A stretch of DNA of 11,479 bases from Candidatus Peregrinibacteria bacterium RIFCSPLOWO2_01_FULL_39_12 (GCA_001787455.1 MFXA01000008.1:1-11479); one strand, 5' to 3'; positions 1 through 7,285 are shown, counted from the stretch's first letter. The notes: generated from the letters alone by a model not told the origin. Program-made: numbers and translations.

Positions 1-1
1 T

Positions 2-1450
2 ATTCAGTATGTCAGATCTTCAATGGAATTTAAAAATGGAATGTTTCATGTGCTTGGCGATACGGTGGAAATTTTTCCGCGCGACCGCGATACCGTTTTC
101 AGAATTGAATTTTTTGGAGATGAAGTTGATGCGATTTCGGAAGTGGATAGTTTTACCGGAGAGCTTATTGCCGAGCTTAACAGTTTGACTATCTTTCCGG
201 CGAAGCATGATGTGACTACAAGTGAAAAGATCGATAAGGCGGTTGAAGGTATAAGAAAAGACCTTGATTTGAGATATAACGAACTTAGAAAAATAGGGAA
301 AAATATAGAAGCCGAGCGTTTAAAAACACGCACGGAGTATGATATTGAAATTCTTCTTGAAACCGGATATTGCAGCGGTGTTGAAAATTATACGCGTTAT
401 TTAAATGATGGCGTGGAGGGGCATCGGCCGTCCACTTTGCTGGATTATTTTCCCAAGGATTTTTTGATGTTTATAGATGAATCCCACATGACTGTTCCGC
501 AGTTAAACGGTATGTATAACGGCAATTTTTCACGCAAGCAAACTTTGGTTGAGCATGGATTCAGGCTTCCCTCTTCGCATGATAACAGGCCGCTTAAATT
601 TAAAGAATTTGAGGGATACATGAAAAATGTTGTTTTTGTTTCCGCGACTCCATCCGACTATGAATTTAGAAATACTCCAAAAAAATGTGTTGTTGAGCAG
701 GTGGTTAGGCCAACCGGACTTCTTGATCCTGAAATTTCGGTGAGGTCGACTAAAGGACAAATAGAGGATCTCCTTAGGGAAATTAAAAAACGTACCGATG
801 TTGGCGAGCGCGTGCTTGTTACAACTTTAACCAAGAGGAGTTCGGAGGATTTAACGGAATTTTTGTCCGATGCCGATATAAAAGTGAGGTATTTGCATTC
901 CGATATTGAAACAATTGAGCGTATTGAAATTTTGAGGGATCTTCGTTTGGGAAAATTTGATGTTCTTGTTGGAATCAATCTGCTTCGTGAAGGGCTTGAT
1001 TTGCCGGAAGTAAGTTTAGTTGTGATTTTGGATGCGGATAAGGAAGGGTTTTTACGTAGCGGCAGGGCTCTTATCCAGACAATAGGAAGGTGTTCGCGCA
1101 ATGTGAACGGTTTTGTGATTATGTATGCAGATAGAATGACCGATTCCATGAAATTGGCTATTGGTGAAACGAGTAGGCGTCGTAAAAAGCAGATTGTTTA
1201 TAATAAAAAACATGGAATTACTCCGGAAACAATTAAAAAGGCTGTTAAAGATATCGCGCAGTTTGGCGGAAAGAAGAAGGATCCCCGCAAATCAAGGCTT
1301 GATGCTAAAAAAATTCCAAGGGATGAAGCTAAAAGGTTTATTGAAAGTCTTGAGAATAAAATGGATATAGCGAGCCAAAACCTTGAATTTGAAAAAGCTG
1401 CGGAAATAAGGGATGAAATCGAGATGCTTAAGGAGGAGTTTGGGGTGTAG
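2..1450 (+). CDS. uvrB: UvrABC system protein B (UvrB), 5'-truncated by window edge
   Basis: UvrB is the DNA-damage verification helicase of nucleotide excision repair: UvrA loads it at lesions and it recruits UvrC. The frame is open from base 2, and the residues before the ATG at 23 (IQYVRSS) fit the usual family stretch before the FRVxGDxVEIFP segment, so that ATG is not the start and roughly the N-terminal third, including Walker A, is outside the window. Visible family hallmarks are the DESH Walker B (476-487), VEQVVRPTGLLDPEI, the motif V region DVLVGINLLREGLDLPEV, and motif VI QTIGRCSR. A C-terminal UVR motif (about 1330-1440, NLEFEKAAEIRDEI) would contact UvrC. Motif VI reads GRCSRN where GRAARN is usual, but both arginines are kept. 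It ends in TAG, 5 nt before the stop of a convergent gene. Identity is very secure. Confidence 0.97.
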   Translation: MQYVRSSMEFKNGMFHVLGDTVEIFPRDRDTVFRIEFFGDEVDAISEVDSFTGELIAELNSLTIFPAKHDVTTSEKIDKAVEGIRKDLDLRYNELRKIGKNIEAERLKTRTEYDIEILLETGYCSGVENYTRYLNDGVEGHRPSTLLDYFPKDFLMFIDESHMTVPQLNGMYNGNFSRKQTLVEHGFRLPSSHDNRPLKFKEFEGYMKNVVFVSATPSDYEFRNTPKKCVVEQVVRPTGLLDPEISVRSTKGQIEDLLREIKKRTDVGERVLVTTLTKRSSEDLTEFLSDADIKVRYLHSDIETIERIEILRDLRLGKFDVLVGINLLREGLDLPEVSLVVILDADKEGFLRSGRALIQTIGRCSRNVNGFVIMYADRMTDSMKLAIGETSRRRKKQIVYNKKHGITPETIKKAVKDIAQFGGKKKDPRKSRLDAKKIPRDEAKRFIESLENKMDIASQNLEFEKAAEIRDEIEMLKEEFGV

Positions 1451-1455
1451 GTTTT

Positions 1456-1971
1456 TTAGAAGTCTCCTTGTCTTTGAGCGGTTTGAGCTGCATGTAATTT
1501 TAGGCGGGATGATTTTTGGAGCAGGGCGTGGAATTTTCCGATTATACTGGAAAGGTTCATGTATGATTGGCGCGTATACGGACTTTCTTTTCTTTTATCG
1601 GTGCCTTGGAAGTGCCGCTGACTGTCCAAAGTTTCTTCAGTAGAAGTTCTGTATCCGGTTGTAGTTAATACATATATTGTTGTGTCCAGTTTGCCTTTGC
1701 CAAGTAGTTTTGCAATCAAACCTCTTGTATCTCTGATTATTTTTAAGCGAAGTTCGTGTTCAGGCAAAGCAGTATCAACTTCTACTTCGAGCATTACAGT
1801 ATCACCGTCGTCTCTTACTTTTATAACGGTATTTTCCGCTCTTTGGAATATTTGGATTATTTCATTAAATTGTTCCGGATAACATGCATCTTTCGGATGT
1901 CTGGTCCCTGCGATTTTCTCGTGGACAGCTTGTATTAAGTCGATGGCTTTTTCTGAAGTAAGAGCCTCCAT
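1456..1971 (-). CDS. hypothetical protein, 171 aa, probably leaderless
   Basis: I do not recognise this protein. It appears soluble, with no signal peptide or membrane span. The N-terminal two thirds (to about residue 105) look like a folded alpha/beta domain, with amphipathic helices (about 1-20 and 33-45), beta-like runs (TVIKVRDDGDTVMLEVEVD) and TTIYVLTTTGYRT. The last 60 residues are basic and low in hydrophobics. The ATG is supported by a perfect TATAAT only 8 nt upstream, which would put transcription initiation at or next to the start codon. It converges on uvrB with 5 nt between the two stops and no visible terminator, so the two transcripts probably overlap. It stops at TAA. Coding status rests on the open frame, the promoter fit and the lack of a better frame on the other strand. 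Confidence 0.75.
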   Translation of the reverse strand: MEALTSEKAIDLIQAVHEKIAGTRHPKDACYPEQFNEIIQIFQRAENTVIKVRDDGDTVMLEVEVDTALPEHELRLKIIRDTRGLIAKLLGKGKLDTTIYVLTTTGYRTSTEETLDSQRHFQGTDKRKESPYTRQSYMNLSSIIGKFHALLQKSSRLKLHAAQTAQRQGDF

Positions 1972-1979
1972 GGGTATTG

Positions 1980-1985
1980 ATTATA
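1980..1985 (-). promoter_or_regulatory. -10 box for leaderless hypothetical gene
   Basis: On the minus strand this is a perfect TATAAT. No good -35 is visible at 17 nt (CCCAAA). Its 3' end is 8 nt from the ATG at 1971, so a start 6-8 nt downstream gives an mRNA with almost no 5' UTR. Confidence 0.55.
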
Positions 1986-2021
1986 AGGCTCTATTTTAGA
2001 GGTTTGGGACTCGTGAGTCAA

Positions 2022-3749
2022 TTAAAGTCCTCTTCCTCCTCCTCCCCCAAATCCTCCACCGGAAAATCCGCCGCCTCCAAATCCACTTCCGCCGCTCCAT
2101 CCACTTTTCCCTCCATGCTGGGCGAAAAGGCTATTTGCCGCGCTTGTCGAGAAAGAATTTAATCTATCTCCCAAGTTCGACATCGTGAAATGTCCATTGC
2201 CCCATGGACGGCTTGTTACAAACCATACCGGAGGTGTTTTTAAAATGTCTTCAAATGCGTTCGACCATTTTTTCACCAGTCCGAACGCAATTGCATAAGG
2301 CAAAAGTTTCTCGAAAAGTATTTTGTTTTCTTCCTGAAATTGCATGCGGTCTTTTTCTGCGGTGTTTATGTATTCGTATAATCCTTTAAGTTTATAGTAA
2401 GTTTCCGTTCCTTTTTGTGTTTTTCGCGGGAGATAATTCCCGATTATTATTACGATGAAGCCCGATATCATTACGCTTAAAGTATTTATTACATGCAGTG
2501 AGCTTATGTTCGATGTGATGTAAAGGGCTGAAAATGCCAAAACTGCGCCCGCCGCCCCATATATTGCGCGGATTGTATTTGGACTATGCGGGAAATATCC
2601 AGCTTCAATCATTTTTTTGATTATAGATTTTTCAATTCTTTTCATGCTTAGGTTAAAAGCAGGTTTTAGCTCTGATAACTTTTCTTTTTTCCCGGCTTGG
2701 TTTTTTGTAAATATCGTGCTTAAAATCATTTCTTCAAATTCTTTTTCGTGTTTATACGGTTTTATAAGTTCAAATTCGTAATCGTTTTTATCTATTTCCG
2801 TTATTTTTATAGTGCCTTTTATTGCATGGTCGATGATTGACGCTGTTATGTCTCTCGGATCCACGTGTTCGTCAATAAGCGTGCCGGTTTCGCTTGGGAG
2901 AAGTTCCTTCGGAGGTGTGTAGTGCGGCATTATTGTGTTTTTGATGATCTTTTCATCGCGGCCGTATTTCCACCAAAGGAAAAGCATCAATATAAGTGTG
3001 ATTGGCGCTGTGGGGGCGAGAGGGTTATCTTTTAAAAACCATAAAAATTTTTCGATTTTTGATGGTCGTTGTATGGCTCCTTTTGGCAGTCCGATTGCTA
3101 TTGTCAAATTTTCGTATGGTGTAAATTCTTTTAAACTCCAGAAAGTTATTGTGTTTGGAGATGCCATTTTCCATTTGCAGTCTTGTTTTATCTCTCCGTA
3201 AGTTCCTGAAAAACAATCCAGGGAAATTTCAGTTTCTTTAAAATTTCTTGGAAGATGGATTGCTGCGCTTATGTTTTCTGTAGGGACAACCCAGTCCGGA
3301 CCGTTTACATTCCAATAAAATTCATCGTGCGTATTTTGAAATGTAATCACGTTTTTAGCGGTGTAGTTTAATTTATAAGTATTTTTATTTTGGAGAAGAC
3401 TGTCATCTTTTGTTGTCATTTGGACGTATAAATTTCCTGATTCCTTAAATGTTTTCGTTTCCCATCCTTCTCCTTTTTCGTTTTTCGCTGAAATTATTTT
3501 TATTTGCGCGTTGTAGCCATTTTCGTATTTATATGGGATTGATCTCTCAATTCCGCGATGGGCTTCTTTTGAAAAATCCGCTGTAATTATTTCGGTTATG
3601 TCAATTGTGCCATTTTCCTGTATGTAAATATCTGAGACAAAAGAGTCAATTTCCCATGCTTCCGAATATTTGGCGTTTGCCGATAACTGCGGAAGAATGA
3701 ATATTCCTACAGCGAATGCTATAAGAAATTTTTTTTTAAAACTCCTCAT
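2022..3749 (-). CDS. DUF2207 (YciQ-like) predicted membrane protein
   Basis: This is a 575-aa envelope protein of the DUF2207 family; its biochemical role is unknown. A signal peptide (residues 1-26, basic start, hydrophobic core, ANA cleavage site) leads into an exported beta-rich domain (about 27-240). Within that domain, IDITEIITADF and HRGIERSIPYKY are typical DUF2207 motifs. A membrane span (about 245-262) follows, then a cytosolic stretch with DPRDITASIIDHAIKGTIKI. Two further spans (about 394-414 and 421-440) and a soluble part come next. The C-terminus is extremely glycine-rich (546-575, GFGGGGFSGGG pattern), as is common in this family. The gene starts 11 nt after lemA on the same strand, so the two form one operon. 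No Shine-Dalgarno precedes the ATG, which may rely on coupling to lemA translation. It stops at TAA. Confidence 0.92.
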   Translation of the reverse strand: MRSFKKKFLIAFAVGIFILPQLSANAKYSEAWEIDSFVSDIYIQENGTIDITEIITADFSKEAHRGIERSIPYKYENGYNAQIKIISAKNEKGEGWETKTFKESGNLYVQMTTKDDSLLQNKNTYKLNYTAKNVITFQNTHDEFYWNVNGPDWVVPTENISAAIHLPRNFKETEISLDCFSGTYGEIKQDCKWKMASPNTITFWSLKEFTPYENLTIAIGLPKGAIQRPSKIEKFLWFLKDNPLAPTAPITLILMLFLWWKYGRDEKIIKNTIMPHYTPPKELLPSETGTLIDEHVDPRDITASIIDHAIKGTIKITEIDKNDYEFELIKPYKHEKEFEEMILSTIFTKNQAGKKEKLSELKPAFNLSMKRIEKSIIKKMIEAGYFPHSPNTIRAIYGAAGAVLAFSALYITSNISSLHVINTLSVMISGFIVIIIGNYLPRKTQKGTETYYKLKGLYEYINTAEKDRMQFQEENKILFEKLLPYAIAFGLVKKWSNAFEDILKTPPVWFVTSRPWGNGHFTMSNLGDRLNSFSTSAANSLFAQHGGKSGWSGGSGFGGGGFSGGGFGGGGGRGL

Positions 3750-3760
3750 TTTATTTGTTG

Positions 3761-4342
3761 TTATTTTTGCTGTGGCGGTTGATTCGCTGAAAAGTCCACT
3801 TTCACCGTCTGTTTTTCTTCTTCGGCGGCTTCAAAAAATTCGCGTTGAGCAAATCCCATCGGTTTTGCAATCAAGTTGTTTGGAAACACTTCGATTTTGG
3901 TATTGAAGTCCCGTACCGTTGCGTTGTAGTATCGGCGTGATAACTGGATGTGTTCCTCAATTTCCGAGAGATTTTTTTGTAAATCCAAGAAGTTTTGGTT
4001 TGCTTTCAAATCGGGATAATTTTCGGCTAACGCAAAAATTGATTTTAATGCGGTTGTTAAAGATAACTCTGCCTGTTCTTTTTCCGGCAAGCTTTTTGCG
4101 CTCATCGCGGCCGTACGCGCCTGTGTGATTTTTTCCAATGTTCCGGCTTCATGCTGTGCGTATCCTTTTACGGTTTCAACCAAATTCGGGATGAGGTCAT
4201 ATCGGCGTTTAAGCTGAGTATCTATATCCGACCATGCTTCGCTGCATTTGTTTTTTAGGCGGATAAGACCGTTGTATATGGCGATTACCGTGACTGCCAA
4301 AACTGCTACGATGAGAAGCAGATAAATTATTGCGGTGGACAT
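3761..4342 (-). CDS. lemA: LemA family protein
   Basis: LemA is a small membrane-anchored, helical-bundle protein of uncertain function, widespread in bacteria and often encoded beside DUF2207/TPM-type glycine-rich envelope proteins. This copy is 193 aa, within the usual range. An N-terminal membrane anchor (residues 4-26) is followed by the family core: YNGLIRLKNKCSEAWSDID, QLKRRYDLIPNLVETVKGYA, then ENYPDLKANQNFLDLQ, and SRRYYNATVRDFNTKIEVFP ending in FF. All match the LemA pattern closely. It is the first gene of a two-gene operon with the DUF2207 gene 11 nt downstream. Minus-strand TATACT and TACAAT hexamers at about 4365-4375 could be its -10, but no good -35 is visible. No Shine-Dalgarno is seen. 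It stops at TAA. Confidence 0.95.
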   Translation of the reverse strand: MSTAIIYLLLIVAVLAVTVIAIYNGLIRLKNKCSEAWSDIDTQLKRRYDLIPNLVETVKGYAQHEAGTLEKITQARTAAMSAKSLPEKEQAELSLTTALKSIFALAENYPDLKANQNFLDLQKNLSEIEEHIQLSRRYYNATVRDFNTKIEVFPNNLIAKPMGFAQREFFEAAEEEKQTVKVDFSANQPPQQK

Positions 4343-4431
4343 ATTAATGTATTAGGAAATAGCTAGTATATTGTACTATCTATTTCTTTTTAAATAAAAT
4401 CGAAAATTGAGTTAACGGGGGGCGGATTTGC

Positions 4432-5073
4432 TTATTTGTTGGTTGCGTAAGTTAAGATAAGCGTGCCTTCTTCTGCGGCCAGTCGCGCTTTTTCGGTATC
4501 AGTGATTTCCATTACGGTTACAGGTTTACTGCTGTCAATATTTGTTGGATGAGATACCCAGCTGACCAGATTTGGTCTGCTGTCCTCGCCGTTTCCAGGA
4601 ATACCCGCTTCCAGCAAAGCGGCATCTCGTATTCTTACGATAGTGTCCAGAGGTTCCGGGCTTTCATCTATTCTTCCCATAGCGTCTCTGACTCTTTCAT
4701 CACTGCCGTTGAGGCAGTTTTTGTCGAACCATTGATAGCTATCTGCTAAATCCTGATTTGATCTTAAGTAAAATGCTTCTCTTGTACAGCTATATATGGC
4801 TCGGAGAGTTGGATCTGTAAGTTCTATGCCGTCTGAAGGGGATTGAGGACCGCGATCGACCGTAAGGGCAAGAAATGCGCCGGATGCAGCTAATGTGCCA
4901 AGTCCTCCGGCTAAGAATCCTTTACGAACGTTTCCATTTCTTCGCGCTCTTGCGCTTAATGGTTGTTGCGGTACTTCTCGTTTACGAGCTGTTGTCGGGT
5001 CATGCGGGCTTCCTGCAACAGGTGTGTCTTCGGTGCTTCTCTCTGTGCGTGACAAATCGTCCGGTCTAAACAT
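4432..5073 (-). CDS. hypothetical single-span membrane protein, 213 aa
   Basis: I do not recognise this protein. The first 50 residues are polar, proline- and arginine-rich and probably disordered. A short basic patch (ARARRNGNVRKG) leads into one hydrophobic span (about 52-72). The remaining 140 residues form an outer-facing domain with two cysteines (in YSCTREAF and KNCLNG) that could form a disulfide. The basic residues before the span predict an N-in, C-out topology. A twin-arginine signal is conceivable but the RRxFLK motif is not met. The gene has its own TTGACA-16-TAAAAT promoter and no Shine-Dalgarno. It stands alone between lemA and the SOD gene, all on the minus strand, with 89 nt to lemA. 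It stops at TAA. Confidence 0.82.
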   Translation of the reverse strand: MFRPDDLSRTERSTEDTPVAGSPHDPTTARKREVPQQPLSARARRNGNVRKGFLAGGLGTLAASGAFLALTVDRGPQSPSDGIELTDPTLRAIYSCTREAFYLRSNQDLADSYQWFDKNCLNGSDERVRDAMGRIDESPEPLDTIVRIRDAALLEAGIPGNGEDSRPNLVSWVSHPTNIDSSKPVTVMEITDTEKARLAAEEGTLILTYATNK

Positions 5074-5107
5074 AGTTTTTTGGATTAAATTGTTTTACAA
5101 GATGGGC

Positions 5108-5135
5108 ATTTTACACGGTTTTTTGTGTTTGTCAA
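5108..5135 (-). promoter_or_regulatory. sigma70-like promoter of the 213-aa membrane protein gene
   Basis: The minus strand shows TTGACA (5135-5130), a 16-nt spacer and TAAAAT (5113-5108). The predicted transcription start near 5101 leaves a leader of about 28 nt before the ATG at 5073. A tandem 9-nt repeat (ATTGCAAAA twice on the plus strand, 5142-5159) lies just upstream of the -35. It could be an activator site or an AT-rich UP element. Confidence 0.65.
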
Positions 5136-5209
5136 TAGTCGATTGCAAAAATTGCAAAAGTCCGGTTTTGGCTAAGGGAAGGGGCTAATCTAATTTTATC
5201 TTATGCGGA

Positions 5210-5818
5210 TTATGCTGTTGCCAGTTTTTTCGCCACAACCTCCCAATTAATAAGATTATTTACCCAGTTTTCAATGTATTCCGCACGGCGGTTTTGGTAC
5301 TTGAGATAGTAAGCATGCTCCCATACATCCAAGCATAAAATTGGGTTTTGCCCGGAAGAAAGCGGACAATCCTGGTTTTGAGTTTGTGTTATTTTTAATT
5401 CTCCATTCGTATCTACGATAAGCCATGCCCAGCCGCTTCCGAAAATAGTAAGCGCGGCGGAAGAAAGTTCTTCTTTGAATTTATCTATTGTTCCCCATTT
5501 TTTGATTATGCTTTCAGGTATGGGTTTTTCTTTATTTTGGCTGGCTGGAGCCATTATTTCCCAAAAAAGAGAATGATTATAATGACCTCCGCCGGTATTT
5601 TTTACCGTTACGCGGATTTGTTCAGGGACTTGGCTTAAATCTTTTAATAAATCTTCAATCGGTTTCTCTGCCAAATCCGGATATGGAGCCAGCGCCAGGT
5701 TTAGTTTATCCACATATCCCTGATGATGTTTCCCGTGGTGAATTTCCATAGTGTTACTGTCTATGTAAGGCTCAAAGGCATTGATAGGATAAAGGAGTTG
5801 TGGTAGCGTATGTGCTAT
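5210..5818 (-). CDS. sodA: superoxide dismutase, Fe/Mn family (Mn-type signature), apparent ATA start
   Basis: It converts superoxide to oxygen and hydrogen peroxide using one Mn or Fe ion. Numbered from the ATA at 5816-5818, the protein is 202 aa, the normal family length. The four metal ligands are H27 (IHHGKHH), H82 (YNHSLFW), D164 and H168 (DVWEHAYY); the active-site Tyr is Y35. GGGHYNH and NQDCPL carry the Gly/Gln pair typical of Mn enzymes. The first ATG in frame (5747-5749) sits at MEIHHGKHH and would delete a conserved N-terminus. The upstream codons read AHTLPQLLYP, then NAFEPYIDSNT, matching the classic SOD N-terminus (MAHxLPxLPY, ALEPYID). No ATG, GTG or TTG occurs between the 5747 ATG and the upstream stop (5873-5875). 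The product is probably cytosolic. The gene is divergent from a VIT1-type metal transporter across a large palindrome. Confidence 0.93.
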   Translation of the reverse strand: MAHTLPQLLYPINAFEPYIDSNTMEIHHGKHHQGYVDKLNLALAPYPDLAEKPIEDLLKDLSQVPEQIRVTVKNTGGGHYNHSLFWEIMAPASQNKEKPIPESIIKKWGTIDKFKEELSSAALTIFGSGWAWLIVDTNGELKITQTQNQDCPLSSGQNPILCLDVWEHAYYLKYQNRRAEYIENWVNNLINWEVVAKKLATA

Positions 5819-5849
5819 TTTTGGGCTTGTTATGTGCTGAGTGCTTTGG

Positions 5850-5879
5850 AGTATAGCATATGGAAATTTTGCTTAGCAA
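5850..5879 (-). promoter_or_regulatory. predicted promoter of the SOD gene
   Basis: The minus strand shows TTGCTA (5879-5874), an 18-nt spacer and TATACT (5855-5850). The predicted start near 5843 gives a leader of about 25 nt to the ATA codon. The -35 lies at the centre of the inverted repeat at 5854-5893, so a protein bound there would block it. Confidence 0.5.
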
Positions 5880-5893
5880 AATTTCTTATGCTA
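5854..5893. promoter_or_regulatory. 40-bp inverted repeat, likely shared operator of sodA and the VIT1-type gene
   Basis: The left arm (5854-5872) is TAGCATA-TG-GAAATTTTGC, the loop is TTA (5873-5875), and the right arm (5876-5893) is GCAAAATTTC-T-TATGCTA. Seventeen base pairs match, with one small interruption (TG against T). It contains the predicted -35 of each divergent gene. It is 28 nt from the transporter ATG and 36 nt from the SOD start codon. There is no U-tract on either side, so it does not look like an intrinsic terminator. An operator for a metal- or redox-sensing repressor is the best reading; the regulator is not in the window. Confidence 0.65.
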
Positions 5894-5897
5894 GGCT
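5869..5897 (+). promoter_or_regulatory. predicted promoter of the VIT1-type transporter
   Basis: TTGCTT (5869-5874), a 17-nt spacer and TAGGCT (5892-5897). The start near 5904 gives a leader of about 17 nt to the ATG at 5921. It overlaps the right half of the inverted repeat. Confidence 0.45.
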
Positions 5898-5920
5898 GTT
5901 TTTATCGTAAATTTTTTCAC

Positions 5921-6646
5921 ATGAAAGTCGACAAAGATTTGCTTGAAGAGCATGGTATGGTGTCCAGTTTCGGGTATGTAGCGGATTTTGTGTATGGAGG
6001 AATTGACGGTGCGATAACCACTTTTGCCGTTGTTGCCGGCGTTGTTGGGGCGGAACTGTCTTTGCCGGTTATTTTAATTTTAGGTTTTGCAAATTTATTT
6101 GCGGATGGATTTTCAATGTCTATCGGGAAGTACCTAAGCGAAAAAGCCACTCTTGAGCAATATCATAAAATTCGCAGTATTGAATTCAAACATCTAAAAG
6201 AAAAAGAAAAAAAGGAAAAATCCGAGGTTGTTGAAATTTTGACCGATTATGGGTTTAGAGGGAATGATCTTGAAAGGGCCACTGAAATTATTACTTCCAA
6301 TCCCGAGGCTTGGGTGGATATTATGATGAAAAATGAATTTCATGTGGCCGATGAAAATATAAATCCTTTAAAAGGCGCAATGACGACTTTCATTTCTTTT
6401 ATTATTGTGGGATTTATTCCTCTTCTTGGATATACGGGAAAGGCATTTTTGCCTTTTACCAACGATCAGGTTTTTATTTTTTCCGCTGTTCTTACCTTAG
6501 TTGCGCTTTTTATTGTCGGAGCGGTTAAATCCAAATTTTCACTTAAAAGTTGGCTGGTTTCCGGGTTTGAAACTGCGATGATTGGGGGTTTTGCCGCTTT
6601 AATCGCTTATTTGATTGGATTTTTCTTGAAGGGAATTGTCGGGTAG
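5921..6646 (+). CDS. VIT1/CCC1 family Fe2+/Mn2+ transporter
   Basis: This is a membrane transporter of the vacuolar-iron-transporter (VIT1/CCC1) family, which moves Fe2+ or Mn2+ out of the cytosol. The protein has 241 aa from this ATG. TM1 carries YGGIDGAITTFAVVAGV (25-41) and TM2 ILGFANLFADGFSM (53-66), both family signatures. A charged cytosolic segment rich in Glu/Lys (about 72-150) corresponds to the metal-binding domain between TM2 and TM3. TM3-TM5 lie at about 153-175, 184-202 and 215-238. An in-frame ATG at 5810 would add 37 residues, but that would pass through the operator and both promoters, and the family start fits MKVDKDLLEEHG, so 5921 is preferred. No Shine-Dalgarno is visible. 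It is divergent from SOD; joint control would lower free Fe/Mn and superoxide together. It stops at TAG. Confidence 0.94.
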   Translation: MKVDKDLLEEHGMVSSFGYVADFVYGGIDGAITTFAVVAGVVGAELSLPVILILGFANLFADGFSMSIGKYLSEKATLEQYHKIRSIEFKHLKEKEKKEKSEVVEILTDYGFRGNDLERATEIITSNPEAWVDIMMKNEFHVADENINPLKGAMTTFISFIIVGFIPLLGYTGKAFLPFTNDQVFIFSAVLTLVALFIVGAVKSKFSLKSWLVSGFETAMIGGFAALIAYLIGFFLKGIVG

Positions 6647-6662
6647 TACTTCATGGCTTTTG

Positions 6663-6691
6663 TTGATTTAGTTTTTGGTAACAGCTAGAAT
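6663..6691 (+). promoter_or_regulatory. sigma70-like promoter of the lipoprotein gene
   Basis: TTGATT (6663-6668), a 17-nt spacer and TAGAAT (6686-6691). The predicted start near 6698 gives an 18-nt leader to the ATG at 6716. That leader is pyrimidine-rich just before the ATG and carries no Shine-Dalgarno. Confidence 0.65.
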
Positions 6692-6715
6692 GATCGTACT
6701 ATTTAACCTTTTTCT

Positions 6716-7285
6716 ATGAAAAAATTTCTAGCATTGCTGATTGTATCTCTAAGTTTATTTTTATTTGGATGTGGCGGAGAAGATGCTGTCAAAGAGGAAT
6801 CTTCAGTTGTTGATGTTAAATATAAAGGGGAAGAATTTGTTTCAGAAGACGGTAATTTTAAAATTAATTTTCCGAAAGAACCGGAGGTCTCCACAAGCAC
6901 CGTTCCAACCGAAGTCGGAGATATAGCAATGTATACTTTTATGTATGAGGAAAGCGTTACAAAAGTATATTTGGTTTCTTATGCCGAGTATCCTACCGAA
7001 CTCATGAAATCAGCTGATTCTAAAGAGCTTTTAAAAGGAAGTAAGGATGGGCAGGTTGCCAATTTGGGTGAAGGCGCAAAAGTCGACGAGGAAAAAGAAA
7101 TTACTATCGGGAAATATCCGGGGACGTATTTTAAGGCGAATGGTGGCGGGTTTTATGTCGCGGCTAAAAATTATTTAGTTGGAAACAGGCTGTATCAACT
7201 TGTAATTATGAGAGACGGCAGTTATCCGAGCGATGAGGATGTTAAGGGGTTTCTGGATACGTTTGAGTTGTTAGAGGTTTCTTAG
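6716..7285 (+). CDS. putative lipoprotein with PsbP/Mog1-like pattern, 189 aa
   Basis: The signal sequence (residues 1-18) ends in the lipobox LFGC, so cysteine 19 should be lipidated and the protein anchored to the outer face of the membrane. After a short acidic linker, the body runs GEEFVSEDGNFKINFPKEPE, then a hydrophobic VYLVSYAEYP strand, a helix (LKGSKDGQVANLGEG), ITIGKYPGTYFKAN and YLVGNRLYQLVIM, and ends in VKGFLDTFELLE. That order resembles uncharacterised exported domains with a PsbP/Mog1-like fold; the resemblance is from memory and no function follows from it. It has its own promoter. Its TAG stop is interleaved with the TAA stop of the convergent exonuclease gene (7282-7285), giving a 4-nt overlap with no room for a terminator. 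Confidence 0.85.
   Translation: MKKFLALLIVSLSLFLFGCGGEDAVKEESSVVDVKYKGEEFVSEDGNFKINFPKEPEVSTSTVPTEVGDIAMYTFMYEESVTKVYLVSYAEYPTELMKSADSKELLKGSKDGQVANLGEGAKVDEEKEITIGKYPGTYFKANGGGFYVAAKNYLVGNRLYQLVIMRDGSYPSDEDVKGFLDTFELLEVS

Noticed and set aside
658..1149. Minus-strand 163-codon ORF inside uvrB
   Set aside because: It is antisense to strongly conserved UvrB helicase motifs. The sequence is serine/arginine-rich with no recognisable domain, so it is a shadow frame.
1990..2019. Two short inverted repeats (CTCTA/TAGAG and GACTC/GAGTC) after the DUF2207 gene
   Set aside because: Arms are only 5 bp and no U-tract follows on either strand, so a terminator call is not supported.
5810..5920. N-terminal extension of the VIT1-type protein from ATG 5810
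   Set aside because: The added 37 residues would be encoded by the SOD start region, the palindrome and both predicted promoters, and family members start near the MKVDKDLLEEHG segment.
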